Assembly: GCA_026874595.1 (NCBI GenBank)
Contig: CM049320.1
Span: 27,257,214-27,321,213 of the forward strand
Direction of reading: 5' to 3'
DNA: 64,000 bases
Source of the DNA: Sipunculus nudus
Lineage: Eukaryota; Annelida; Sipuncula; Golfingiida; Sipunculidae
Below are positions 1 through 38,388 of the stretch, piece by piece. Each line of letters starts with the position of its first letter. Positions within the stretch are counted from its first letter, which is position 1. A program made the position numbers and the translations under genes. Under the pieces are notes generated by a model. It saw nothing but the letters and a program-made list of their open reading frames with translations. It searched no databases and was not told the DNA's origin.

Positions 1-193
1 ATAATTAAGATTTATATTATCTTAAAAACTTTAAAAGTGCTGTAAAAAGGCTTACAATGTTGCTATAAGGAGATAGTTCAACCTTGAAAATCTGTGAAGT
101 GCCCACATGGAAAACTGCCAACTTTACAGATAATAGAGGTGCCCAAATAAGATATATATAATCAAGAAAAGAAAAAAACAGGACTGCCCAAAA

Positions 194-299
194 GTGCCCA
201 CTTTATAGAGGTGCCTACCTTATCAGCTGCTTATAGAGATGCCAACTTTATAGAGGTGCCCACTTTATGGAGGTGCCCATTTTATAGAGGTGCCCACTA
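194..299. repeat. Short minisatellite, unit about 20 bp
   Basis: About five imperfect copies of a unit reading roughly TTTATAGAGGTGCCCAC follow one another. Related scattered GTGCCCA words occur upstream from about position 99. It is non-coding and no gene is seen around it. Confidence 0.7.
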
Positions 300-305
300 G
301 GAGAG

Positions 306-1029
306 GTTCCACTGTATGTAGCCCCAAAACTTGTCTTCCACATGATCATTATTTGAGATAATGACGTACTAAATTTCAGCTAGGTCATATATATACAGTT
401 ACACTTTGCCTACCTACCATCTCATGTATTTTAGTGACCATCTCAAAAGAGTAATTGATCATCAATGTTTTTTATCCTTCTTTCATGGAGTGTAATAAAA
501 CATCCTAATTATCTCTACTGTCATTTTTTTTCATTTTATAAAAAACAGCAAGTATGTCTAAATAACTTTTTTTTCTAAAAGAGGAAGCTTTGTCCAATTC
601 ATGTATATCTAGGCAACACATGCCCTCTGTACTTAAAAAAATATGTACAGTGTGCTGCTATAATTTTATTGAGGGACTGAAACAGCCATATTGTGAGACC
701 GAAATGGACATGACATGCATTCAGCCAGAACAGGCAGTGATACTAAAACCCAGTCATTCTCCAGGGTGGTATATTACACCGATCACTGTGCAGTAGGCCT
801 GTTATGTATAAAACTGAAAGTTTAATTTGCTCTACACATATTTCTCTTTCTTATTCTTAATCCTTTCCTTGGAATAGTAGTTTACTCAACATGAGTTGGT
901 AATTTGAAAGAACCAATGCCTGTGCAAACAAAGAAATGCGTCTGCAGCAATGGCGAAATTTATCTTCAAGGGGGGGGGGGGATGACTCACAGGTGTGGGA
1001 GGGTAATCAAAATTGGGACAGTTTATATA

Positions 1030-1103
<74 letters not shown>

Positions 1104-4100
1104 TCTCTTAATGTCATGGAGAGGTGGGGGGGGGATGATTACATTGACCATCCTCAATGGTAAAAAGTGGGGGAGGGGGGTAATGTATATATATATATAT
1201 ATATATATATCTATTGATGCCCCTGGTCTGCAGTCTCCTTCGACAAAATGATCATTTCACCTTATAAATAACTTATCAATAACATCAATGAAAAACAGAG
1301 AATTTATAACTGGTCTGTGATATCTGGGGTTTTATTTTTACCCTGAGCTGACTTTTACCCTTGGTAATACTGGGTACCCCTGCTAGTATATTATATCATT
1401 ATGTATGTGTATGTCACTTATATAGTAAGCTTATCTTTCAACAATCAGTAACCACAATCTTTCCTTTCTATTACTTTTCCTTTTAGTTTCTTTTAGGTCT
1501 ATCCTTGATGTCACAGTGATGCAGATTAACTTTCTGTTTCTCACTGGATATCACATGGTCAAAGTGCTTCTATATGGAGCTGTTATACAACCATCATGTT
1601 CCCATATTGTAAACATAATCACTGTATGTTTGTAGAGATGGTATGTATAGAAAAATTAGAGTTGTTTAATAAATATATGTAATTCAGTTGCCATGCTGAT
1701 GTCTTAACCACTACAATATTTGATTGTCTGATATCACATAATTTATGAGTTTGTCAAAAGCCCTGAGCAATTAGACTAGATCGAGTGATTAGATATTTAC
1801 AGCAAGGGTATCAGGATACTTCCTGTTTAGCATGCAGCAATGATAGTAGACCTAGTTGTGGCTGTGTGGTATATACACAGCCACAGGGCAGTGCCTTTAT
1901 TTGTATGTGCTCCATCCACTAAGCAAATCAAGGGAGTGGTCTGTGGCTCTGTATATATACTACAGAGCCTCAACTGGGTCTTACACAATGGGTCAGAGTA
2001 TTCCTTGCTTTTTAGTCCAATTTTGGGGGAATGTCTCGGAGATAATACCACTAAGTAGGGTTTATATACAACCTATAATTTTCAGTACTAACACACACAA
2101 ATAGTCTTAAGAGTTCATGTTTTTTTTTTTCTTTCCCCAGTTGTGTATACAAAGGGAACTTCCAAAAGTTCAAATACATTTTTTTTTATACTGAAGAAAG
2201 CTAGATAGAATTTTTATGGTGTAATGGTCACAAAAGATGTATAGATGTATGTCTCATATGATAACGTGATGTATACTTAATAAATAAAAGTAAAAATAAA
2301 GACATTACTGAATAAAAGGCTGCAGATTGAAGTTTTAATATCAAAACTTGATGCACAATTTTTGTGAAGATATGACATTATTTTTGCACAAGCCTTATTT
2401 TGTAATACAAAGATTTCTCTGTATCAGAAAAAAATAAACAATGTATAAAGTTTAAGTACAAGTCTGTAATTAAGGCCTCCGCATAAACCCTGCTAAACTA
2501 CACCATAAATTTATAAATTAAAGACTATAAAAATACCATAGAATTAATAAAACAATTTTTAAACAGTCTAAATTTAACATTATCTTTGGTACCCAGTAAT
2601 TTGCTGTGTCCTTATTGGCACTGGGTAAAAGTCAGGGGTCCTAAAAAACATAGTTTATTGCATAATATATTCGGCAGTGACCCTTGTTAAAAAAAGTATA
2701 TTATGCAAACAATCAACATTCAGTACAGTTATTTGGCTATATCTTGCTATGTATTATGTGAGGCTCATTGTTCACAAACTGATTTACATACAGACTTGCT
2801 GAACCATAAAATTAGTAGTCTCACAATTTTTATGACAGTACACAACCCTTAGTACACTAATTATAACCTGCCTGTATATGAATATGTAGTCTGCATGCCT
2901 GCTAATAGCACATGAGTGATCAAGTCTAAACTTGCTACCCATTTTAGCTCTACACTGTTTTTAGTTTTTATACAAACATCTATGACAGGACAAATTACTA
3001 TTATCGTATACCTGTCTCTCATTATAACTTTGTCCCTCTGTTAACTATTAGTGTCACAGTGATAACTTACCAGGATTTTTTTTTTTTTGATTTTCACAAA
3101 ACTCATGATAACTGCTCAACAATAGATTATCTGACCCGGGTTTGATTATGGGCAAGGTTTGATAATGCACCATTTGCAGTGCTCTTTTTAAGATTTTATT
3201 TTCATTTGACAGCTGCAATATCAGTTCTAACATATTGTGTGTTATAAACTTTTTCATGGGAGTGTGGTTGAAATTCCTTTGTGATACTGAACAAAACCTT
3301 TTTTTACCAGAATGTTGCATGACCAGTTGTGAATTGCCACAAATTTGTAATTTTATCATATGTTTAAAAAACAAATCTGTTCTCTTTTCATATTTTTTTT
3401 ACCATGTTGATACTTTTTTGTTATTGCATTTTATACCCAGTTTAACAATCCCTTGTTTTTTTATGAAAAAAATTTGCTTAATTTGGTTATTGCTGCTGAG
3501 GGGTGGAGCAGATTTATTCTAAAAAAAAATGTTGCTCTCTGATTATAATTAAGCTTATCATTTGTTATACAGTTGCTATCTGGCTTATTGGCCTTGCAAA
3601 ATCAAAAAGTTATTTTGAGGGAGATTTCATATGCACCGGCATGCCAACATGCATATTTTCTTTGTGTCACTTTGGGATACCATGAGGCCCTGGCAGGAAT
3701 CACTACATGTAGCAATTTGTGTTGTCAGATATGCTCTCCGCATGCCAGATCTGCACATAAGGAATCTCACCTCATTTATTTAATCAATACTGATTTTGAT
3801 CCGCACTTTGCATGCCAGATCCACATTCCGGACATAAGGAATTTTAGTTTTATCCTTTAACTGCAATAGATATCGGAAGTACAGCTGCTTCCTTTTGTTC
3901 CTGCAGTAGATTGGTTGAGGCAGGTTTGTCTGCACTGTAATGCAGGGGTATATCAGGCTTTCAGTGTAAGTTAAGAGGAACCTGTCTTAGAGACCACCTG
4001 TTTAATAAGACCACCTGTCTATTAAGGCCATCCTTGGTTGAACTGAAAGCAATCACATTGGTTATAAATAGAGCTCTGCGATTATCACCAATTAACAATT

Positions 4101-4140
4101 AAACAAATGGATGTTTTTAAAATCTTCGATTCTCGATTAT
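306..4140. other. Non-coding stretch with no supported gene
   Basis: This stretch holds two (TA)n tracts, a run of 11 G at about 970, and several AATAAA-type words (about 1668, 2280-2300). Short open frames exist on both strands but none has a domain, codon pattern or splice context that convinces me. A fragment built on GACCACCTGT..TTAAGACCACCTGTCTATTAAGG words at about 3985-4030 looks like a common invertebrate dispersed repeat. The best exon-like piece, 1497-1636, is discussed under the rejected items. Confidence 0.5.
1032..1086. repeat. (TA)n microsatellite
   Basis: An almost pure alternating TA tract of about 55 bp. A second, shorter tract lies at about 1187-1212. Both sit beside G-rich runs. 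They create artificial open frames reading IYIYIY that should not be taken as genes. Confidence 0.95.
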
Positions 4141-4147
4141 CTGTTTT

Positions 4148-6020
4148 TATGCCCCTGCCACAAAGTGGCCGGAGCATATAGTCTTACCCATGTCCGTCCT
4201 TCCGTCCTTCCAAAATCAAACAGTTGTACGGACTTTTTTTTGCAATGCCTGCAGATATTGGCCTGATTTTTGGTGTGTGGGCAGATAATGACCAGTTACA
4301 GATAGAGTTCGCGTTTCGTCCCGGTTGACCTACTTTTGACCCTTTTATGGCTCCTAAACTTAGAAAATTTCATGAAAAATAGAAATTTTCATGACAAATA
4401 CACATGTACGGACTTTTTTTTGCAATGCCTGCAGATATTGACCTGATTTTTGGTGTGTGGGCAGATAATGACCAGTTACAGATTGAGTTCGCGTTTCCTC
4501 CCGGTTGACCTACTTTTGACCGTTTTACGGCTCCTTAACTTAGAAAATTTCATGAAAAATAGAAATTTTCATGACAAATACACATGTACGGACTTTTTTT
4601 GCAATGCCTGCAGATATTGGCCTGATTTTTGGTGTGTATGCAGATATTGACCAGTTACAGATGGAGTTCGTGTTTCCTCCCGGTTTACCTACTTTTGACC
4701 ATTTTACGGCTCCTTAACTTACAAAATTTCATAAAAAATAGAAATTTTCATGACAAATACACATGTACGGACTTTTTTTGCAATGCCTGCAGATATTGGC
4801 CTGATTTTTGGTGTGTATGCAGATGATGACCAGTTACAGTTGGAGTTCGCGTTTCGTCCCGGTTGACCTACTTTTGATTGTTTTACGGCTCCTAAACATA
4901 GACAATTTCCTGAAAAATATAAATTTTCATGACAAATGTACATGTACAGCCGTTTTTAGCCCTCAGCTCATAGGCTGATGGGCTATTGTCGTCACCCAAG
5001 CTGTCTGTCTGTCCGTCCATCTGTCTGTCGGGTGTCCGTCTGTCTGTCCGTCCGTTCCGCGTCTGTTAACATTTACCTTGTGAGTGGGATCTCTCTAAAA
5101 GGATTCACCGTTGGAATTTTATTTCATCAGTGAAGATGTATATCGATAAAATCTCGGTCAAGTTCGAAGATGGGTGACCTTGACCCATTTTTCTACATTT
5201 TAGAGCTGATTATAGAAAAACACTCAGAAGCTTATATCTCAGGAACCATTGTGTGGATTTTCACAAAACATACTATGATCATTGGGACTGATGGTCTGTA
5301 CGTTCTGCACAATTTTGGTGGCGTCACCTGCAATTTCTGATTTTTTAATGAAATTTTGTCGGATTTTTCAATTTTGGCCTTTGTGCAGGATATCTCCAAA
5401 GTTATTCAACTAAGGAACTTCATTACTTCAGTGCTTTTGCATCATATTTACAAAATCTTGGTCAGGTTCAAAGATGGGTGGTCTTGACCTACTTTTCAAG
5501 GTCACAGAGCTCAGTATAGAAAAAAAACTTAGGGGGATATTTCTCAGGAAGCATTTGGTGGATTGTTATAAAACATGGTACATACCTCTCCAATTAAAAT
5601 TTATAACTGATTACCAGCTTTTGCTAATATTCTAGTTTCGTAATGCAATGCTTACAGATACTGGCCCAATGTTTGGTCTGTGGGCGCATAATAACCACTT
5701 ACAGGTCGAGTTTGCGTTTCGTCCCAGTTAACCTATTTTTGACCATATGACAGATCCTGAACATAGAAAATTTCATGAAAAACAGAAATTTTTATGAAAA
5801 ATGCACATGTATGGACTTTTTTTCACAGTGCCTGCATACTGGCCTGATTTTTTGTTGTGTTCCTTGATAATGACCTGTTACAGATCGAGTTTGCATTTTG
5901 CCCTTCTTGACCTACTTTTGACCATACAACACCTCCTGAACTTAAAAAAATTTTACAAAATTTAACAAATGTTTCTAATTTGCCCCAGGCGGGGGCATTT
6001 GTGTAGTACCGACACATCTA
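4148..6020 (+). mobile_element. Dispersed repeat, ATGCCCC..GGGGGCAT type, with ~179 bp internal units
   Basis: The element opens with ATGCCCCTGCC and closes with GGCGGGGGCAT followed by a GTACCGACACATCTAG tail, so the ends are roughly inverted. Inside are at least four tandem units of about 179 bp (TGTACGGAC.. words at about 4225, 4405, 4584, 4763), each with GCAATGCCTGCAGATATTGG and a later TTGACCTACTTTTGACC. The array resumes at about 5638 after an inserted element. No transposase frame is visible, so it is probably non-autonomous. The style is familiar from bivalve genomes; the class is not known to me. Confidence 0.6.
4956..5636 (+). mobile_element. Second dispersed repeat nested inside the 4148-6020 element
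   Basis: It opens with AGCCCTCAGCTCATAGGCTG, then a TGTCTGTCCGTCC-rich stretch, and carries GGTGACCTTGACCCATTTTT-type text that recurs at about 5475 and in intron 4 (about 14300-14500). The host array breaks off just before it and resumes just after, which shows it was inserted later. The right boundary is approximate. Confidence 0.5.
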
Positions 6021-7127
6021 GTTATCCTCTAGAATTGGACCACCAAATTTCATAGATTTGTGCCGGAATATTTCCCATTTCAACATGAAAATTATATTCA
6101 AGGTCCGTCTCTCAGTATCTTTGTCTTGCTGTAAGATGATCTATAATGTAGATTATAGAATTCACAAGGTAAAAAATATTAAATTGTAGTTCATTCCTAA
6201 CTTCCAAGGTGTCAGCAGCATGTGTGTAAGCAGTCCCCATACTGTCAAACTGTCATGTAAAATAATTGATTATTAATTGATAATCGGTTGCCCCAAGTTC
6301 TGATTAATCGATTACAAATTTTGAATCTGATTTCTAGCTCTAGTTATAATGTTATTACCTAATAAGACCAACAGTAGTGAGAAGTGCCAAAGATGGTCAT
6401 ATTGTACAGGTTTCACTATAGTTTCCAAATGTTTTTATGGACATGAGCTCATTTTTAGCAGAACTATTTGGGGACCTGATCATATGCACTTGTTCATAGA
6501 TTTTAATGGATTATATGTGATGGCAGTACTAATCAAATTAATTATTAACATATATTACTAACAGGCCATGCATGTGAATTGTCACCCAGGATAAAGGTCA
6601 TACATAAAGTCATACATAAGTCATACATAATAGGACTCATCATTCAAGGTTCATATCCATACCCTTGAGTAATAAAGCTTATGCACTTAAATAATACAGT
6701 GGGCTTATGTGAACCTGGCACTTAAACTCAGTGACTTATCACCCCAGAATGAAATCAACAAGCATCACAGGGCTCATGATTTCCCCATGCTCTGAGATAC
6801 ATTACCTGGAAATATAACAGAAAACAAAGTAATGCCATGTGTGCACTCTTGCATTGTTTTACTTGTGTAGTCCTACTTCTTAAAAAATAGAGTGACCGTA
6901 CACAGTTCATTGTGTTGTTTAGCATGCAGGACTGTTTAATAAAAATATCCTGAACTTGCTTGTCTGGTATTGCCCTTGTATTGGCCTTTGGGCAGCACTA
7001 CCATCCCTTGGCCCTGCATTCCACCTTTAGGCCAATAAGAAGGCAATATAAATATAGCCCAGCTTAATAATTAGTTATGATTTGTTCTACTTTTTATCTA
7101 AGGTTGTTATCAAAGTCCCCATCCAAG
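6021..7127. other. Region upstream of the first supported exon
   Basis: No gene is seen. Sequence just before position 7128 stays open in the exon 1 frame and contains possible acceptors (TATCTAAG at about 7102, TATCAAAG at about 7114), so an upstream non-coding or coding exon may exist that I cannot place. No clear TATA box or CpG-rich promoter is visible. Confidence 0.4.
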
Positions 7128-32146
<25,019 letters not shown>

Positions 32147-32805
32147 CATTTTGCAATTTTTGTGTGTTCAGATGTCCAATTCATGCCCAGCATGTAACAT
32201 TACATTTGGAAAATGCCCTTATCGTCGCTCAGGGGTATGTACATAATGCATGTTTCTGACTTGGGGAGTTGTATGAAAATAGATAATTTTTCATTTTATC
32301 ACAAGAAAGTGGCAAATTATAGTTGATTTTACTCTGATGTTTGCTGTATTATTTCAAAGAAGGCTACTCTATTATTTCCAGAGCAGTTCCCCTTTTTTTT
32401 TCAGTCATTCACCTTTGGCAGGCCTTGATCACCAGCATTGAAATTCATATATATATATCCATATTCTCAAGATAAATTTACATATACAAAAAGCACATAG
32501 TTCAGGATCATTTACTTTAATATCAGACTCACCATGCATGTTATCAACAGGATATAAGTATTTTCTGTACAATGAGATATGGCTGTTAAGGGTCATATCA
32601 GCCTGGCACACATGTAACAGGAGTGTTGAGTGCATAGAGGTCAAACACAATGAATCTTGGGTTGAAATTGACAAGCTACTTCCCAAAATATGTTCAAGGA
32701 CCACCTTACCACAAGACCAGTTGATGTCCTAGGCATATTATCATCATACATTATCATCATAATTAACTGTATTGTGTAAATGAATGTAAAGCTATAAAGC
32801 AGTGG

Positions 32806-32807
<2 letters not shown>
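32147..32807. other. Region just downstream of the membrane-protein gene
   Basis: This is the presumed 3' untranslated region and flank. No close AATAAA is visible. A CAG|ATGTCC acceptor-like site at 32171 and a GTATGT donor at 32234 frame a small cysteine-rich open segment, which I do not support as an exon. Confidence 0.35.

Positions 32808-32902
<95 letters not shown>
32808..32902. repeat. (TA)n microsatellite
   Basis: A pure alternating tract of about 93 bp. Confidence 0.97.
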
Positions 32903-32904
<2 letters not shown>

Positions 32905-33633
32905 AGCATAAGGAAACATTACCTTGCACATTGTACACGTTTCATCATCATAATTAAACATCATCAAAGCGTTTGTCTCATCATTGTCCCTGTTCCTTAG
33001 TAAAATTTGAAGGCTTTAGGCTTTATTGCTTGATAAAATGTCAATTGTTACCCTTCTTGTAAAGAAGGTCTACCCCTGAGATTTCCATTTTATGACACTT
33101 TAACCTCAAAAGAACATTCCACCAGAAAAATATATTTCCAGAAAACTGGCTTGAAACAGTTAAAAGAAAGTACCAGCTTATCATCTAGGTGGATATTTAT
33201 TACGTGATCTAATTTATCACGTGACTAAGCTGAGCATCATGACCGATGGGTCTTTTTCCATCTTAGAAAGCATATTTAGCATATTTTATCCATAATATGT
33301 TCTTGATATGTTTCCTGCAAAGTTAAGGACCATCAGTTATCATGCCTGATATGTATACCAAGTATTTATATGATCAGATGAAGAGTTCATCATGCGTAAA
33401 AGTATCTTATCTTTGAAGGTTATCTAGTCAAACGGAGTAGTTAAGATTTAAACATATATGAATTACGGTGGTGTTATCATGGTATTTTTCTTTCCATTAG
33501 GATGTTGATTAATATGTGTAGGATGAAGATTATTTGATCACCCAAAGCCTTTCAACATGTATTGTAATGTTTATGTAAATAATGTGATATCAGGTCAAAT
33601 TATATAAAATCAAGAAAGAAATTTGAAAATTTG

Positions 33634-33636
<3 letters not shown>

Positions 33637-33668
<32 letters not shown>
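33637..33668. repeat. (TA)n microsatellite
   Basis: A short alternating tract of about 32 bp. It is followed (33669-33845) by AATCTCACAATCATGACC..AAGTGGTCAAATTTTTTAGA text that looks like a dispersed repeat fragment. Confidence 0.9.
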
Positions 33669-33672
<4 letters not shown>

Positions 33673-33849
33673 AATCTCACAATCATGACCTCCTCTTAGA
33701 CCTTGATTAAGTGGTCAAATTTTTTAGATGGTCCTCTAAGCGATGTCTAATATGAAGAGCAAAAACAAATTGGGACCATGAAAAAGTAGTTGCTATTTTG
33801 AGGTCGCTAAACTGAGGTGGTTGTTGGTAAGGTTTTACTATATATTCAA

Positions 33850-36800
33850 TAGAACTTCCTTCAAGGTTGTCAGCTCTCTTTGCTTCTGTGGTCGAATGAT
33901 GTCAAGTTTATACCAGCAGACTTATTCAGTAAAGGTCTATAGGCATAATGTTAGATTTATCTTACGTGTACAAAGCATTTGAAGGGCAATATTATTGTTA
34001 ACATTTACTACCAGGTATACAAGGTGAGACAATATCATACCCAAGAATTTGATGAATGGATATTAATTTATGAACTCTGCAAAGTTATGACAACTTTGGG
34101 GCTTTGCTATTTTTCTATTTTTTTTTTTTGGTATTACATTTGACAGGAAAATTTTCCCCGTCAGTGGAAAATGCAGAATTCTTTTGAAAATAGTGTAAAT
34201 ATATCAACAATACTGGTAAGCATATATCTCTTAACATACATAATGCAAAGAAGTGTTAAAGGCGGTTTGTTATAAGAGAATATTTTGGTTCGATTTATTA
34301 CAATGTATGAATAAAAACAGTATTTGATGATGTACATTGAAAAAGTAAATATTGATGATCCTCCAACCTGCATATGTTATGTAATCATGAAGATTTTATA
34401 CAACTTTATTGTTTAAAATATTTAATTTAATGCAGCCATCAGGTTACACCTTTGAAAGCTGATAGAATAATCCCGTTCAGATATGTTTCTGTTTTGTATG
34501 CCGCATAATTTAGTTTCTGATATGTTTGCCTTTTTGAGTGTTTTATGTTTAAATATGCCTTTTCATACTCATTTGTGTGCAGCATAACTTTAGTTATTTG
34601 TGGAATGTTCACCTTTGAAAACACTGTAACACTTTTTAATAGACAAGTTATACTTGCTCGATTCTTAAGTGTGCAGCATAATTTGTTCTCGCATCTTTAC
34701 CTTGTGGGAATGTTATGTATAATAGGCTTGTTAGTGTTGTGTTTGCAGCAAAAGTTTACTTATTTTGTGATGTTTTATTCCTTTATTTTCACATTATCAG
34801 GGTTACTGTTGTTTTAAGTTACTCTGATAATTATGAATGTTTTGCTTTTTTCTACTTTACACCATTGTTTTTTTATTCACTATCTAAAAAGAGACGATAT
34901 TATTTAATTGGGATTTATCCGTTAGATAATCACGGCATAATGTGTCATACTTTAGACTGGATATGAGTGTGTTGACATCACAGCCATATATTTGATGTCA
35001 TAAAGAATCAAACTAGTTGTACATATAACTTGAGTCACGACTTTTTTAGGGACTGTGGGCTCGACTTTTACTCGGACTCAAAGGCAAGGACTCGAGAAAT
35101 CAGACTAAGTCTATCTCAAGTCCAGTTGAAAAAAAAAACTGTCTAATATTGTACAGACTGAAGAACATGCGCGAACTACCAACATAATATTACAATAAAA
35201 TAACGCTATATATACCAAGCTTTGCTCATCACAAACTAAAAATATACATGTATGATAATCTGAAATTATCCTTTTTAATTGCTTATCAAGGATTATTGTA
35301 TTGAACTTGGACATGGACTCGGGGGTTTTTTTTTCGGGGGGGGGGGGGGGTTGTCAGTGTATAATCACTCCCCCCCCACCTATTTAGAGAATAATATTTA
35401 TATATTGAAAATGAAATACATTTAAAATAGAAACTTACACTTTGGTCTCATTACGAGTTTATTGTGAAATAAAACCCGGGTTAGAATTAACTTATACTGG
35501 AAACATAATATTTTATTTTCTAAAACCTTATGCCTAATTGTAATATATTTGATATTTGAAATGTGATTAAGTATGTAATTAAGAAATGTGTCATGCAGAT
35601 GCTTATATATTTAAAATATCATTTAGGTGCTAAAATTGTATATATATACATATATTCCCATGGAAGACAAACTCGACGCCACTGTCCAATCGTACAACCA
35701 TTTTAGCACAGTTGCTAGAATCCTTATTTTAGGGGAAATGGGAAGTAAGCTTTATAGCACAGGACAAATGCGTGTTTTTTTTTTTTTGCATCACTGTTGT
35801 GATAAACGCCATCTCTGTATAAAGTTACTGCGTAAGGCACGACTATATGGTGCACAGTTTCGTCCATTTCTCGATAAAATCGCAGCCACAAATTGGGATT
35901 TAAGCGACTGCGATCTGTGACATATCTTTCAGACAAAAGGGGGTGTTATTAGTACGAACCCTAATATAAGTACAAATATTGCATAATCAATAAAAAAACG
36001 ATATAGGAATTGCATATGTAACCCCGAAGGTAATACGTATTAAAATAATTCACGTAAAACAATAGACTTTATGAGAACGGATGCATTTGCAACCCCTATT
36101 GTAATCGTAAATAAGGAATGCTTTTACAATTTGGGTCGTCACATCAGAGCTGTGGTACTTTTTAGTTAAATATAGCATACATGCATTTTTGGAAACATCT
36201 CATTTTAATTTAATGAAATCGTACATCATGTATCCGATCGCATGGCTTGTAAATTAATTAACGTTTGTGTTATGGTGCTTATTTATTGCTGATAGCAAGG
36301 ATTTTCAGTCTATTTCTAACTCAATGCTGATAGGCTCTCTTACTGTAAGCAGCTAAACGCACCTTTCGTGTGTGTGTATATATACGAAAGAACGATGAAT
36401 TGGTTGAAGATCATTCCTAAAGCAGGTGAAACAACATGTGGAATTTGATATGAGCTCTGTTTCAGAAACTCTTGCTCAGCTATTTTTGTTGCGGCAATTT
36501 TTCGCCTCAACTATGAGAGCGCTAGCCAGGCCCAAGTTCACCAGAGACTAAACTCTAATATGGTTGTTAATGTATTCAAACAGAACTAGGTAATTATTTA
36601 CACAATTCCTAAAAGATTAATAAATATACATTTAAAAACCAATTAAGGCTGTCATTCCCACTTGAAGATTCCTTTCATATTTTAAAAAAAATATTTCGGA
36701 ATTATCCCACTTCCTCGTTGCCAAACGAGCTGGACACGGGTTTTTGAAATAGTTCAGACAACGGATTGTAGGATATGTGATTTAATGAGCTTGCATAATG

Positions 36801-37170
36801 CACGAAAATGTTGTTGGAAAAACGCAAAGAAAATAACAGAATCATATGAACTTGCATGTTAATACAATGCATGTCTGTTACATATTAATCTTGTTGCAAA
36901 AGTTTCATATTTTTTTATATATCATAAATGTAAATAAAATATTTAAAACAAGATTCGTTTTTGGATGTTATTTTATTACACACATGCCTTACCGACCGTA
37001 TGTGTAAATGATGTTTTATCCTCGAAACTTCATGGATATAGTAGTTGCCCCATATGTTGGCTTGTTTGCTAACGTTCTTGTTAATTCCCTGTTTAAGGTT
37101 TCCAAATTTATTTTTCGTTCGATTCAAATAATTGTTTTTAGATTTGTTTGCAAATGGGAGTCTAAATAAT
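33850..37170. other. Non-coding stretch with no supported gene
   Basis: The stretch contains G-runs at 35335-35350 followed by a C-run, a GACTCGAG-type fragment at about 35060-35110, and short open frames only. The longest with a reasonable ATG context (35660-35920, plus) includes an 11-T run and has no recognisable motif. The sequence at 36360-36560 is somewhat richer in CpG but shows no clear promoter. Confidence 0.4.
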
Positions 37171-37173
37171 TTT

Positions 37174-37900
37174 TTAGCTCAGCTGACCACAAGTCATCTG
37201 AGCCATTGCGATCACCCTTTGTCCGTCCAGCCGTCAACAAGGCACAAATCGTATCCGTTTGACCTAGAAACTTGATACTTAATATCCTGGCAATTGATAA
37301 AACCTGCATACTAACGATTAGGTCACTGTGACTTCTGTTGTGCGAGTAACGCACATTTTAGTGTGTTTTTAGCGTTTAGAAAATAAGAGATGTGTTAGTG
37401 TTCTATGCTGGAAACAAAAACAAAAATAATGTGCATCATTTCCCATCTAACGTTGTTACCATGTAAAAATAAAGAAAATGGGCTCATTCAGTTCTACATA
37501 ACTTTTGCGGAGAACATTGAGAGTGTTTAACATTGTGGACTGTGATTTATGAAATTCCTACTTAAGATAATGATTGCATGGGTGTTTCTGAAGCTAAGTA
37601 TGATTATTGATAATGGACTGACCTTCAGCGATGCAAGGCTGGTGGTGCCACCCATATTTCCTTTATTGTTTTAAGCATTTTAAGGATATTTTTCAGACTT
37701 AGAAATAAGGATGGACATATCACAATCGCCCGAGCCTGGATCATTCTCGTCAAAATCCGTAAATAATTACTGCATGGCGTCAGAGGTCAGACATTTTGTG
37801 GAATCGCCTTGATATTCTGAAAAAGAATTTGCCGGATTCAGATGAAGTTGTGACCCAAAAATAAAAACTTAAAACATTTAAACATGAACTATATTAAATG
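37174..37900 (+). mobile_element. Head of a family A/B-type element interrupted by family A copy 4
   Basis: GCTCAGCTGACCACAAGTCATC, CTTTGTCCGTCCAGCCGTC and GGCACAAATCGTATCCG form a family head. A tail-like CACTGAGCGCCATGGGTCAT is found only at about 41895, so family A copy 4 (38389-40800) and the MITE at 41237 may be nested within this older element. The right limit is uncertain. Confidence 0.45.
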
Positions 37901-38388
37901 GCCCGAGTTCCATATTCTGCACACTATTAATGGGTTAACAAGACTTACAACGGGCGCGTGGTGTCCTCCTGTAATGTTTATTTTATACTGACCCTCACTG
38001 AATTTGATACAAAAAATGTTACTTTCTTGTAAGTTTTTGATATCTTTACCGAATGGCGCTACCTGTATTTCTATATTTTAAAGCGACCCCATGCTCCTCA
38101 TCCTGTGGTCATACACTGCAGGCGTCGCGGATCTCCTTTTGTTTTAACTGCTGCTTAACATAGTATGGTTCTCTTTGTCACATCATCATGGCTGACACAA
38201 AGAAAAGAAATTCAACCAATGAGAGCGTGGTATCGCATTGTGCATCCAGCTCCAAATTTGAAACATGTGAAAGCTCCTCTCGTTGGTCTGATTCTTGGCC
38301 CTCTGCCAAGTAGAAAATTGTTGCAAAAGTAAACAGTATGCACGCCACCTGGCGGTCGTACCGCGCGACTTCACAAATCAAGGTTTTT

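Noticed and set aside
1497-1636. Possible terminal exon on the plus strand (acceptor TTTCTTTTAG, 45-residue open frame to TAG, AATAAA about 30 bases later).
   Set aside because: The hydrophobic peptide matches nothing I know and no upstream exon in phase could be found; AT-rich DNA gives such pieces by chance.
3054-3374. 106-residue minus-strand open frame.
   Set aside because: Low-complexity lysine/asparagine-rich ends, no domain, no splice context.
32171-32233. CAG|ATG..GTATGT segment encoding a cysteine-rich peptide with CPAC.
   Set aside because: In the phase set by exon 7 it stops after eight residues; the acceptor at 32100 gives a better ending.
35660-35920. 86-residue plus-strand open frame with a good ATG context.
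   Set aside because: It includes an 11-T run and no recognisable motif; no neighbouring exon supports it.
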